From assembly GCA_002439165.1 (NCBI GenBank), contig DJTE01000015.1, positions 119,757 to 183,756 on the forward strand: DNA of 64,000 nt, in the 5' to 3' direction. The notes under the pieces were generated by a model that saw only the letters and a list, made by a program, of their open reading frames with translations, did not search any database and had not been told where the DNA came from. Position 1 is the stretch's first letter; each line of letters opens with the position of its first letter. Source of the stretch: Chryseobacterium indologenes. Lineage in GTDB: Bacteria; Bacteroidota; Bacteroidia; Flavobacteriales; Weeksellaceae. The position numbers were made by a program, and so were the translations under genes. Positions 52,435 to 60,752 of this stretch are shown in pieces.

Positions 52435-52450
52435 TAATTTCTGAATAACA

Positions 52451-52981
52451 ATGAAAAAAAACATTTATCTTCTGTCTTTTATAAGCATCCTCTCCTGTAA
52501 AAAAGAACGGGAACGTGATCTCCATACAGGTTCCACAGAAAAGAAACAGGAAAATCAGAGAACAGTTTCCGGTAAAGACTCTCTGAAGCAGAAAGATATG
52601 ATAACAGATCTGAAAGAAGATTCAGAATCTATCAACAGCCAGTGGGCCGGAGAGTACAGTCTGTCTGTTGATTATGGCAGGCTGGATGAATTTTCAGAAA
52701 TGTCAATTGATTATAATCTCAGCATTACCAAAGACAGCTGCCTGTTTTCCGGACATGGTTATAAGACCTATTTTGCAGATCTTTGTTTCATAGAAGGCGA
52801 CCGGAACCAGGTAGCAGTACGCTACATCAAAGAAGTTGAGGGAAACGGAATGGATTCCCATGCCCCGACAGATACACTGGCCATCCTTTTCAGAAAAGGA
52901 GGAGAGTATTATCTTAAAAGTAAGATCGCCGCAGACAGGAACTGGAAGTATGATACCCCCATGCTGCTCAGAAAGAAATAA
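52451..52981 (+). CDS. DUF5991-like lipoprotein, 176 aa
   Basis: The signal ILSCKKE carries the lipidated Cys near residue 16. The mature part, from about residue 65, has a compact beta domain: WAGEYSLSVDYG, YNLSITKDSCLFSGHGYKTYFADLCFIEGD, YYLKSKIAADRNW (key pieces). This resembles DUF5991 lipoproteins of unknown function. It ends 165 bases before tyrA and is not in that operon. Confidence 0.6.
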   Translation: MKKNIYLLSFISILSCKKERERDLHTGSTEKKQENQRTVSGKDSLKQKDMITDLKEDSESINSQWAGEYSLSVDYGRLDEFSEMSIDYNLSITKDSCLFSGHGYKTYFADLCFIEGDRNQVAVRYIKEVEGNGMDSHAPTDTLAILFRKGGEYYLKSKIAADRNWKYDTPMLLRKK

Positions 52982-53011
52982 AAAAATACTCCGGATTTGA
53001 AAAATATTTTA

Positions 53012-53129
53012 TACCTTCGCCTTGTGAATTTCAACAACGGAACATATTATTATAGAATTTTTACCTCAGATCTGGGATAGGGATTCTTATGAACATAACT
53101 TAAAACCTCGTCCTGGACGGGGTTTTTTT
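53012..53129 (+). promoter_or_regulatory. tyrA leader: attenuator with Tyr/Phe leader peptide and terminator
   Basis: A -7-like box TACCTTCG (53012-53019) is followed by a frame from GTG 53024 to TAG 53078-53080 that encodes 18 residues with Tyr-Tyr-Tyr at codons 53045-53053 and Phe at 53030 and 53060. A 12-bp hairpin AAAACCTCGTCC / GGACGGGGTTTT with T tract lies at 53102-53129, 17 bases before the tyrA ATG. GGATAGG (53075-53081), which overlaps the leader stop, can pair weakly with CCTCGTCC in the hairpin, giving an alternative antiterminator. This is the order expected of amino-acid attenuation. Confidence 0.65.
53024..53080 (+). CDS. Leader peptide rich in Tyr and Phe codons
   Basis: An 18-residue frame beginning at GTG. 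Residues are V-N-F-N-N-G-T-Y-Y-Y-R-I-F-T-S-D-L-G. It has no functional protein features; its value is the cluster of aromatic codons just before a terminator upstream of tyrA, so ribosome position would report tyrosine supply. Start by GTG near the transcript end fits a nearly leaderless message. Confidence 0.5.
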   Translation: MNFNNGTYYYRIFTSDLG

Positions 53130-53146
53130 ATTTTAAAATTGAAAAG

Positions 53147-53989
53147 ATGAAAATAAGTATTATAGGAGCAGGACTGATTGGAGGTTCAATGGCGCTGAAG
53201 TTAAGAGAGAAAGGAATCGCCGGCTTTATTTACGGAATTGATCATAACCAACAGCACATCAATGAAGCGTTGGACCTTAAAATAATTGATGAAGGAACTG
53301 ATCTGGAGCAGGGCGTGAAAAATTCGGACCTGATTATTATCGCTGTCCCCGTGGATGCAGCCCGGAAGTTGCTGCCTGGTGTTCTGGATCTCATCTCAGA
53401 CCATCAGACTGTAATGGATGCCGGCTCTACAAAAGCAGGTATTGTAAATGCTGTTAAAAATCACCCTAAACGCTCAAGATTTGTAGCCTTCCACCCGATG
53501 TGGGGTACAGAAAACAATGGTCCGAAATCTGCCATTGCTGAAAGTTTTTCAGGCAAAGCCGGGGTCATCTGCAATAAGGAAGAATCCGCAGCCGATGCTC
53601 TGCAAACTGTTGAAAAAATAGCTGAAGCGCTTGATATGCATTTGATTTACATGGATGCCAAAGACCACGATATTCATACCGCATATATTTCCCATATTTC
53701 TCATATTACCTCCTACGCGCTGGCCAATACCGTGCTGGAAAAGGAACGTGAGGAAGAGACTATTTTTCAGCTGGCCAGTTCAGGGTTTTCCAGTACCGTA
53801 CGTCTTGCAAAATCCCATCCTGAAATGTGGGTTCCGATCTTTAAGCAGAACAAAGAAAATGTTCTGGACGTTCTGAATGAACATATTACACAACTCAGAA
53901 AATTCAAATCCGCATTGGAAAAAGAGAATTATGAATACCTGGAAGAGCTGATCAGCAACGCCAACAGGATCAGGGGAATATTGAGATAG
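53147..53989 (+). CDS. tyrA: Prephenate dehydrogenase
   Basis: A 280-aa protein. The NAD-binding motif GAGLIGGSMA is at residues 7-16, and the catalytic part contains HPMWGTENNGPKSA, with His near residue 118, and HISHITSYALANT with a second conserved His. The C-terminus ends in a helical region. It oxidises prephenate to 4-hydroxyphenylpyruvate for tyrosine synthesis. There is no fused chorismate mutase. Other aromatic genes are not nearby, so the leader attenuator may be its only aromatic control. Confidence 0.9.
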   Translation: MKISIIGAGLIGGSMALKLREKGIAGFIYGIDHNQQHINEALDLKIIDEGTDLEQGVKNSDLIIIAVPVDAARKLLPGVLDLISDHQTVMDAGSTKAGIVNAVKNHPKRSRFVAFHPMWGTENNGPKSAIAESFSGKAGVICNKEESAADALQTVEKIAEALDMHLIYMDAKDHDIHTAYISHISHITSYALANTVLEKEREEETIFQLASSGFSSTVRLAKSHPEMWVPIFKQNKENVLDVLNEHITQLRKFKSALEKENYEYLEELISNANRIRGILR

Positions 53990-54075
53990 ATCAGAAAAAA
54001 TACCAAAGGGCAAACTTGTAAATTCACAAATTTGTCCTTTATTTTTTTTACTTAGTTTTTTTATATTTCAATAGT

Positions 54076-54119
54076 TAATTTTAATAAAATTAAAAAATAT
54101 TTTAATTTTATTAAAATTA
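54076..54119. repeat. Perfect 44-bp inverted repeat upstream of the DUF2089 operon
   Basis: Two 20-bp arms (TAATTTTAATAAAATTAAAA and its complement) are separated by AATA. The arms consist only of A and T. Each arm also contains a near-palindrome, TTTTAATAAAA or TTTTATTAAAA. The repeat ends 28 bases before the ATG at 54147, overlapping the likely promoter, so it fits an operator. Confidence 0.8.
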
Positions 54120-54146
54120 TTATTACTTTCGTAAAAAAATTAATTC

Positions 54147-54419
54147 ATGAAACTTCCTATCATCTGTCCGAGCTGTGAGCATACTTTAAATGTAAGCCGG
54201 ATGAAATGCCCCAGCTGCCAAACTGAGGTAAGCGGCGAATATGAACTTCCCGTATTACTTAAGCTCAACCGTGAAGAGCAGGAATTTATCCTCAACTTTT
54301 TTCTTTCCAGCGGAAGTATCAAGGAAATGGCCAAGCAGGCCGGGTTATCCTATCCTACCATGAGAAATAAAATGGATGATCTGATCACCAAAGTCGGACA
54401 GCTAAAAACTAATTCCTAA
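54147..54419 (+). CDS. DUF2089-type zinc-ribbon HTH regulator
   Basis: A 90-aa protein. The N-terminus carries two CxxC pairs (CPSC near residue 8 and CPSCQ near residue 22) forming a zinc ribbon. The rest is a helix-turn-helix: LNREEQEFILNFFLSSGSIKEMAKQAGLSYPTMRNKMDDLI, with the turn at KQAGLSYPTM. This is the DUF2089 layout. It heads an operon with a Yip1-like protein (4 bases later) and a serine hydrolase, and probably represses or activates its own operon through the inverted repeat upstream. Confidence 0.8.
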   Translation: MKLPIICPSCEHTLNVSRMKCPSCQTEVSGEYELPVLLKLNREEQEFILNFFLSSGSIKEMAKQAGLSYPTMRNKMDDLITKVGQLKTNS

Positions 54420-54423
54420 ACTG

Positions 54424-55011
54424 ATGATCATGAACTGGAAAACCATTTTCAATCCTTTTGAAAGATTTGATGATAAACAACTGCTTATAGCCGGACTTTT
54501 GACAGTTGCAGCAGCCATTTTTACAGGATACTGGACAGACAGCTTCTTCAGCAGCATCTATAAAATCAACGGTCTGGAAAAAACTTCCCTGCAGGCGGTG
54601 GCCATTCCTACGTTGGTAAGCTTCTCTTTTGCAATCGTGATACTCTTCATTCTGGGTAAAATACTGAACAATAAGACCCGGTTTATAGACATTGTCAATA
54701 CGGTATTAATATCCCAAATGTCACTTGTGATTTTACAGGCTTTTACCGGTATTTCATCTATTGATAAGGCTCAGGAACATATGATCAGTTATCAGACTAA
54801 TCCTGCCGGTCCGTTTCCGGTATTGGACTTTATAGTTACGCTGTCTATGGCATCTTTTGTTATTACTGTCCTTATTTACAGCATTACCGTGTATTATAAC
54901 GGCTTTAAAACGGCTACCAACATAAAAAAATGGCAGCATATCGTGCTTTTCGGTGTGGTGTCGCTCATCATGACGATTGTGTGCCAAATCTTAACTGCAA
55001 AATACTTATAA
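54424..55011 (+). CDS. Yip1-like membrane protein
   Basis: A 195-aa protein (start at 54424; ATG 54430 is an alternative) with five membrane segments at about residues 20-38, 58-78, 93-112, 132-152 and 165-186. WKTIFNPFERFDDKQLLIAGL at the N-terminus and the overall pattern match Yip1 / DUF1282. Its activity is not known. It lies 4 bases after the DUF2089 gene and 4 bases before the serine hydrolase gene, so all three form one operon. Confidence 0.75.
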   Translation: MIMNWKTIFNPFERFDDKQLLIAGLLTVAAAIFTGYWTDSFFSSIYKINGLEKTSLQAVAIPTLVSFSFAIVILFILGKILNNKTRFIDIVNTVLISQMSLVILQAFTGISSIDKAQEHMISYQTNPAGPFPVLDFIVTLSMASFVITVLIYSITVYYNGFKTATNIKKWQHIVLFGVVSLIMTIVCQILTAKYL

Positions 55012-55015
55012 CCAT

Positions 55016-56653
55016 ATGAAAACCAAATTATTATTAGTGCTGATTTTTCTGGCACAGTTTTGTTACGCCCAAATTGAAGGAACCTGGCATGGTGAAATAG
55101 ATGTACAGATCAAAAAATTGCCAGTCATTTTAAAAATCAAAAAAACCACGGATGGGTATACCGCACTTCTTAACAGCCCTCTGCAAAGCAAAGACGACAT
55201 CAGTGTAGACCACACGTCTTTTATCAATAATGAGCTGGCTTTTGAAATCAAGAAGATCAATGCCACCTATAAAGGTACTTTTCAAAACAACTTTTTTGAA
55301 GGCTTATTTACCCAAAACGGTAAAACCATGCCTTTACATTTTTCCCGTGATCCTCATTCATCAAAAGACAGGACTATCTCTTACCTTGCCGGAAAAGCCA
55401 TCAATGCTGAAAAGCTTAATGAATTTCTGGATTATATTGCACAGAACAACCAGGGAATCGGAAGTGTGTCCATTTTCAGAAACGGGGTACAGGAATATCA
55501 TAAAGATTTCGGCCAGCAGCAGGTAAAAAATATTACCTACGATAAAAATACACAATACCAGATCGGTTCTATCAGCAAGCTTTTCACTTCAGTTATGCTT
55601 ATGCAGCTTGTAGAAAAAGGAAAACTGAACCTTAATGAAAAATTGTCTAAGTTCTATCCTGAGATTGCCAATTCCAAAAATATTTCCATCCGCCAGATGC
55701 TGAACCATACCAGCGGGCTTGGGAATTATATAGCCGCGGGAGCAGACGGCTGGCTGGTAGGAAAAGCTGTTGGAGATAAAGCCATTCTTGATGCCATTAA
55801 AGATCAGGGACTTCATTTTCAGCCTGGAAAAGGGGTAAAATATTCCAATTCCGCCTACTTTCTATTAAGCAGGATTCTTGAAAAATTATATGATGGAAAG
55901 CCGTATCATGAGATCTTAAAAGAAAATATCCTTGAAAAAGCGGGTATGAAGTATACTTTTTCTGCATTGGATAATCCTAAGAATATCTTCAGACCTTATA
56001 AATTCAACAACGGAAGCTGGGAAGAAATTCCGGATTTCGATTTCAGAAACTGTATTGGTGTGGGAGATATTGTTTCGACTACGGAAGATATGAATACTTT
56101 TATCAATGCTCTGTTCAACGGCAAATTTATTAAAAAGGAAACACTGGATATGATGACCTCCGACAAGAAGGAAGTAATGTTCGGAACCGGAATTATGAAA
56201 CCTCCTTTTTACAATATTATTTCCTATGGACATGGCGGCGATACTTATGGCACCCATTCTATGCTGAGTTATGAGCCTACCGATAAGCTTGCTTTTGCCG
56301 TTACAGTAAACGGAGAACGTTTTATGCACAATAATCTTTATATCGGGATTTTGAATATACTCTACGGGCAGGATTATCAGTTTCCTCAGTTTGATGAGGC
56401 TAAAAAAGTTCCGGAAGCAGATCAGTATTCAGGCAGTTATGCTTCAAAAGACATTGCCCTTGAACTGAAGATTTTCAAAAAGGATGGAACGTTATATGGC
56501 CAGGGATCAGGACAGCCGGAGTTTCCGCTGACTTATATAGAAAAAAATAAATATCAGTTTGATCAGGCAGGTATCACTATCCTTTTTATCCCTGAAAATA
56601 ACCAACTGAAATTAACTCAAGGAGGAAATACTTATCTGTTTAATAAAAAGTAA
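55016..56653 (+). CDS. Serine hydrolase of the beta-lactamase / DD-peptidase type
   Basis: The 545-aa protein has a signal peptide (MKTKLLLVLIFLAQFCYAQ) and an N-terminal beta domain (20-115). The beta-lactamase-like domain (about 140-450) has SISKLFT with the nucleophile Ser and Lys pair near residue 191, YSNSAYFLLSRI as the YxN motif near residue 280, and GHGGDTYG as the third motif near residue 405. A C-terminal domain of about 90 residues follows. Such proteins act on peptides or esters; true beta-lactam hydrolysis is unlikely to be its main role. Confidence 0.85.
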   Translation: MKTKLLLVLIFLAQFCYAQIEGTWHGEIDVQIKKLPVILKIKKTTDGYTALLNSPLQSKDDISVDHTSFINNELAFEIKKINATYKGTFQNNFFEGLFTQNGKTMPLHFSRDPHSSKDRTISYLAGKAINAEKLNEFLDYIAQNNQGIGSVSIFRNGVQEYHKDFGQQQVKNITYDKNTQYQIGSISKLFTSVMLMQLVEKGKLNLNEKLSKFYPEIANSKNISIRQMLNHTSGLGNYIAAGADGWLVGKAVGDKAILDAIKDQGLHFQPGKGVKYSNSAYFLLSRILEKLYDGKPYHEILKENILEKAGMKYTFSALDNPKNIFRPYKFNNGSWEEIPDFDFRNCIGVGDIVSTTEDMNTFINALFNGKFIKKETLDMMTSDKKEVMFGTGIMKPPFYNIISYGHGGDTYGTHSMLSYEPTDKLAFAVTVNGERFMHNNLYIGILNILYGQDYQFPQFDEAKKVPEADQYSGSYASKDIALELKIFKKDGTLYGQGSGQPEFPLTYIEKNKYQFDQAGITILFIPENNQLKLTQGGNTYLFNKK

Positions 56654-56698
56654 ACTGCACAACCTAAAGCAAAATTCATCAGTAAAAAATTATAACAA

Positions 56699-56734
56699 AA
56701 AATCCTTAGATCAATTGTCTAAGGATTTTATATT
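56699..56734. terminator. Bidirectional terminator between convergent genes
   Basis: A perfect 12-bp stem AAAATCCTTAGA / TCTAAGGATTTT with loop TCAATTG, between the serine hydrolase and sdaA genes. Confidence 0.85.
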
Positions 56735-56751
56735 TTAAAGATATTTTTCTA

Positions 56752-58173
56752 TTAACATTCCGGAACATTTACCGCAATCGCCAGCCCGCCTTCTGAGGTT
56801 TCCTTAAAACGGTCACTCATTGACAAGGCGGTTTCCCACATCGTCTGTATCACTTCATCCAGAGTAACTTTTGCTTTCGCAGGATCACTTTCCAGGGCAA
56901 TATTGGCTGCTGTGATGGCTTTAATCGCTCCCATTGTATTTCTTTCGATACATGGAATCTGTACCAGACCTTTGATCGGGTCACAGGTAAGCCCCAGGTG
57001 ATGCTCCATTGCAATTTCTGCCGCCATCAGTACCTGCCCTACACTTCCTCCTAAAATTTCGGTAAGTCCTGCGGCCGCCATCGCAGATGAAACCCCGATT
57101 TCAGCCTGGCAGCCTCCCATCGCAGCAGAGATCGTCGCATTCTTTTTGAATAACGTTCCGATTTCTCCTGCCACCAGGATAAACCTTACAATATCATCTT
57201 CACTGATAAAATCTGTAAATGCCTGGGAGTACATCAGCACAGCTGGAATAACACCGCTGGCACCGTTGGTAGGAGCCGTGATAATCCTTCCGAAACTGGC
57301 ATTTTCTTCATTCACGGCAAGGGCAAAGCAGGCGATCCATTTATTGATGTTGGTAAAGTTTTCTTCTGCGTCTACCACCATTTTAAACCATTCATCCAGA
57401 TTTTTGTAGATTTTATCTTCTCCCAGAAGTTTTCTGTTGATTCCCGCAGCTCTTCTCGTAACGTTCAGTCCGCCCGGAAGAATCCCTTCTTTATTCACCC
57501 CTTTATAAATACATTCTTTAATCTGCTGCCAGATGTATAAAGCTTCCTGCCTGGTTTCCTCCTGAGGTCTCCAGCTTTCTTCATTAATGAAAATAAGATC
57601 TGAAATTCTTTTCAGTCCCAGTTTTTCACAATACCTTACAATATCCGAACCATGATGGCAAGGATAAAGGGTACGTACACAATGCTTCTGAATAGAGTTT
57701 TTTTCCTGACTGGCAATGAAACCTCCTCCCACAGAATAAAAGTCCTGAACAAGTTCGGTGCCGTCTTCAAAAACAGCCCTGAAGATCATTCCGTTCGGGT
57801 GAAAATCAAGGGATTTCTGCATGTTTAAAACCAGGTGATGCCCGTAGATGAACGGTATTTCTTTTTCACCTCCCAGATTAAGGATTTGGGTAGTTTTTAT
57901 ATGGTCTATTTTCTCATCAATTTTTGAAGTATCGATGGTCTTGAAATCTTCGCCGTTTAATCCAAGCATTCCGGCAATATCTGTTCCGTGCCCGATTCCT
58001 GTTTTGGCCAGTGAGCCGAAAAATTCAAGAAAAACTTCTTTTACTTCTGCTACTGATCGTTCTCTTTTTATAATCCTGATGAATGCGGATGCCGCATTCC
58101 ATGGTCCCATCGTATGCGAACTGGAGGGGCCTATTCCTACTTTAATAATCTCAAAAACCGATATTGATTCCAT
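56752..58173 (-). CDS. sdaA: L-serine ammonia-lyase, iron-sulfur dependent
   Basis: The start is ATG 58173; the frame to 58203 would use a TTG inside the TATCTTTG -7 box, so it is rejected. The 473-aa single-chain enzyme has GIGPSSSHTMGPWNAA near the N-terminus. The alpha part carries the Cys residues for the 4Fe-4S cluster: GGCQAEIGVSSAMAAAG, LTCDPIKGLVQIPCIERN. It breaks L-serine to pyruvate and ammonia. It stands alone. Confidence 0.95.
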   Translation of the reverse strand: MESISVFEIIKVGIGPSSSHTMGPWNAASAFIRIIKRERSVAEVKEVFLEFFGSLAKTGIGHGTDIAGMLGLNGEDFKTIDTSKIDEKIDHIKTTQILNLGGEKEIPFIYGHHLVLNMQKSLDFHPNGMIFRAVFEDGTELVQDFYSVGGGFIASQEKNSIQKHCVRTLYPCHHGSDIVRYCEKLGLKRISDLIFINEESWRPQEETRQEALYIWQQIKECIYKGVNKEGILPGGLNVTRRAAGINRKLLGEDKIYKNLDEWFKMVVDAEENFTNINKWIACFALAVNEENASFGRIITAPTNGASGVIPAVLMYSQAFTDFISEDDIVRFILVAGEIGTLFKKNATISAAMGGCQAEIGVSSAMAAAGLTEILGGSVGQVLMAAEIAMEHHLGLTCDPIKGLVQIPCIERNTMGAIKAITAANIALESDPAKAKVTLDEVIQTMWETALSMSDRFKETSEGGLAIAVNVPEC

Positions 58174-58287
58174 AAGTGATTCTTCATTTTCCTCGAAAAA
58201 CAAAGATACATGATAAATCCTAATAAAGTTGATCTTATATTAAGGAACTATGTATAAAATAAGAACTTTGAAAATCAGCGAAGACTT

Positions 58288-58953
58288 TTAATGAATATTA
58301 TTCTCTACCGGCTCACCAAATATCTTATTCAGTATTTTAGAAACATCTTTGGGCCTGGTTGCCGGAAATAAATGGGTTCCGCCTTTGATCACGTAATCCG
58401 GTTTTGAATAACGGATCGGAAAGACAATATCTTTATCGCCCAGAATCTGGATGACTTCCGGGTTTTCTTCAAACTTCCATTCCGATACCTTTTCTACCGA
58501 CCATTTCAGATAATAGGGATCTCTCACTCTGAAATACTGAAGGATCTTAGGATTTTTAGGATCAAAAAGTTTTCTTACCACAGAATATACATTCGCCGCC
58601 TTATCATTGAATAAGCCTACCGGCAGTATTCTCGGGATCCTGGTAATCTCTCCGGTTCTAATGAATCTGGATTTCTCTTTGTCGGATTTAATGCTTCCCA
58701 GGATCACCACTTTCTCCGCAGGTTTAAGTTTATTGATTTCCTGTACCATGATTCCCCCAAAAGAGTATCCCAACAGGCAGAAAGGTTCGGAAGTATCTAT
58801 TTTTCCGGCCATTCTCTGTACATAAGAACCGAAAGGTTCATTTTTCTCAGGGATGAGCCAGTCTATAAAAATCAATTCACAGTGCTTGGGAAATTCCAGT
58901 CGCTCCAGTACTTTAAAATCGGCACCAAGCCCACTAATTATGTAAATTTTCAT
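58288..58953 (-). CDS. Alpha/beta hydrolase
   Basis: A 221-aa protein with the hydrolase fold. GLGADFKVLERL near the N-terminus forms the oxyanion-type loop, LLGYSFGGIMVQEI is the nucleophile elbow with Ser near residue 84, and the C-terminal GGTHLFPATRP holds the catalytic His. ILGDKDIVFPI carries the likely acid. The substrate is not known. The 58204-58287 gap shows no gene. Confidence 0.8.
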   Translation of the reverse strand: MKIYIISGLGADFKVLERLEFPKHCELIFIDWLIPEKNEPFGSYVQRMAGKIDTSEPFCLLGYSFGGIMVQEINKLKPAEKVVILGSIKSDKEKSRFIRTGEITRIPRILPVGLFNDKAANVYSVVRKLFDPKNPKILQYFRVRDPYYLKWSVEKVSEWKFEENPEVIQILGDKDIVFPIRYSKPDYVIKGGTHLFPATRPKDVSKILNKIFGEPVENNIH

Positions 58954-59333
58954 ACGGCTAATTTATAAAAAACATATAAAAATAAAGTAACCCATTTTCA
59001 GAATTGATGCTAAGTAAGGTTTTGATAATAAACTGCCAGTCTAAATAGAAGAATAATAGGATTTAAAACATTTTTAGCGCAAAGCCAGACAAAGAATAAA
59101 TCAACAAAACGTGTAAATTAAGGTAAACAAGGGCGTAAACTTAGCAAAGTAATACAAAGGCATTGCAGGTGGCATTGCTTATTAAAAAATACTTCATTAT
59201 TATTCATCTTTATGATTAATAAAAATTTACTTCTTCTGACTTTTGTTGTTTCGGTCATGGGCATTATTTCAACAAAAAAAGAGCAGTTCATAGAACCACT
59301 CTTTCTGCATTATCAATCGTTATTTCTTTAAGT
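58954..59333. other. Gene-free region
   Basis: No coding frame with protein-like composition was found. Two similar short stretches, AGCGCAAAGCCAG (59078) and AGCAAAGTAATAC (about 59144), suggest worn repeats. A hairpin AAAGAGCAGTTC / GAACCACTCTTT at about 59280-59306 (two mismatched positions) probably ends the minus-strand YceI transcript. Confidence 0.45.
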
Positions 59334-59960
59334 TTATTTTTTCTTTACAGGAACTCTGTTTTCGTTATCCAGTTTTTCCGTAGAAACTCTGAACTGGAAA
59401 TCCATTTCGTTCTTGATGAAGTAATCCTTCAGTGAAGACTGGTAGAATACCTTGAAATCTCTTCTGTTCAGTGAGAATTTAGCGGATTCGATTACAACGG
59501 TAAACTGGGTTACGTATACGTTGGCAGGGAAAGTGATGGTCTTTCTTACCCCTTTGATTGTAATATCTCCGTACACTGTTGAATTGTACTCACTGTTTGC
59601 CAAAGGAATGATTTTCGTAAGGTGAAATTTAGCAATCGGGAATTTCTTCACCTCAAAGAAGTTGGTTCCTTTAAGTTCATTGGTAAGCTTGATCTGATCT
59701 TCTTCAGACACATCTCCGGCCATCATGCTTCTCATATCTATAATAAACTCTCCGTCTACCAGAACCGTTTTATCGAAATTGAATTTTCCGCTTTTCAGCT
59801 TTACCGTTCCTGAATGGGAGGAAGTCTCAGTTTTTACAACTTTATATCCCCACCATCTGATCTCTGATGAAGTCACTTTTGAAACCTTATCAAATTTCTT
59901 CTGGGCAAAAACAAATGACATGCTCGCGCACACCATAGCAAACAATAGTAATCTTTTCAT
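59334..59960 (-). CDS. YceI-like periplasmic protein (copy A)
   Basis: A 208-aa protein with a signal peptide (MKRLLLFAMVCASMSFVFAQ). The beta-barrel of the YceI (lipocalin-like) family is seen in VTSSEIRWWGYKVVKTETSSHSGTVKLKSGKF (anchor pieces), GEFIIDMRSM, KFPIAKFHLTKI and VYGDITIKGVRKTITFPANV. YceI proteins bind isoprenoid-like lipids. A paralogue lies 78 bases upstream. The last residues are Lys-rich. Confidence 0.85.
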   Translation of the reverse strand: MKRLLLFAMVCASMSFVFAQKKFDKVSKVTSSEIRWWGYKVVKTETSSHSGTVKLKSGKFNFDKTVLVDGEFIIDMRSMMAGDVSEEDQIKLTNELKGTNFFEVKKFPIAKFHLTKIIPLANSEYNSTVYGDITIKGVRKTITFPANVYVTQFTVVIESAKFSLNRRDFKVFYQSSLKDYFIKNEMDFQFRVSTEKLDNENRVPVKKK

Positions 59961-60038
59961 TCTTTTTTATTTACAATTCAACAAAAATAAAAAAAAGTGT
60001 AGAACTTCTACACTTTTAACAATCTTTTTTTGATTAAA

Positions 60039-60605
60039 TTATTTAGCAGTTACCTTTACGGTCATATCAATGTCATCTTTCACAAAAACATCCTGCATGC
60101 TAGACTTGTAGGCTACATCAAATTTCTGTCTGTCGAAAGAGAATTTGTTGGAAACAAGGCTTACCGTTCCGTTGCTGTATGTAATTTTTGCAGGGAAGCT
60201 TACAGAGTTGGTTTTTCCTTTAACGGTAAGGTTTCCGGTTACCAATGAATTGTAAACTTTATCGTTGTTTTTCTTTACAGAAGTAATTTTGAAAGAAGCC
60301 GTCGGGAATTTTTCAACTTCAAAGAAGTCACCGTTCTTAAGGTGCCCGTTCAGTTTCTGCTGATATTCTCCTGAAAGGTCTGTTGCATTAATGGAAGTCA
60401 TATCCAGAACAAAGCTTCCGCCTACCAGCTGATTTCCTTTCATCACCATTTCTCCGGATTTTACTTTGATGGTTCCGTCGTGAGAGCTTGCCTCAGATTT
60501 TGCCACTTTGTAACCCCACCAGTGAATATCAGAAGTTACCACTTTCTTTGACTGTCCGAAAGCTAAACCACCAGCTAAAACGGCTAACAAAAATATTTTT
60601 TTCAT
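60039..60605 (-). CDS. YceI-like periplasmic protein (copy B)
   Basis: The 188-aa protein has a signal peptide (MKKIFLLAVLAGGLAFGQS) and the YceI pattern with IHWWGYKVAKSEASSHDGTIKVKSG, GGSFVLDMTSI, KFPTASFKITSV and LVTGNLTVKGKTNSVSFPA (key pieces). It shares the WWGYKV...SSH.GT motif with copy A, so the two arose by duplication, and copy B is transcribed first. They may bind different lipids or quinone precursors. Confidence 0.87.
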   Translation of the reverse strand: MKKIFLLAVLAGGLAFGQSKKVVTSDIHWWGYKVAKSEASSHDGTIKVKSGEMVMKGNQLVGGSFVLDMTSINATDLSGEYQQKLNGHLKNGDFFEVEKFPTASFKITSVKKNNDKVYNSLVTGNLTVKGKTNSVSFPAKITYSNGTVSLVSNKFSFDRQKFDVAYKSSMQDVFVKDDIDMTVKVTAK

Positions 60606-60752
60606 TTGACTAAAGTTATTTACTTATTGAATGCTGCAAATGTAGCCAACTTATCCGATAGATTTCGTTGATGTATATCAATATGAACAATTATTTTTAT
60701 GAATAATATCATCCCATAAAAAAACTCCGGAAATCATCCGGAGCTGTATATT

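Noticed and set aside
54060..54146. Replication origin because of AT-rich repeat
   Set aside because: Only one inverted repeat is present, with no DnaA-box cluster; its position before a regulator gene fits an operator better.
58174..58203. Longer N-terminus of sdaA beginning at TTG
   Set aside because: The TTG is part of the -7 box TATCTTTG, so the message should begin after it; ATG 58173 is the better start.
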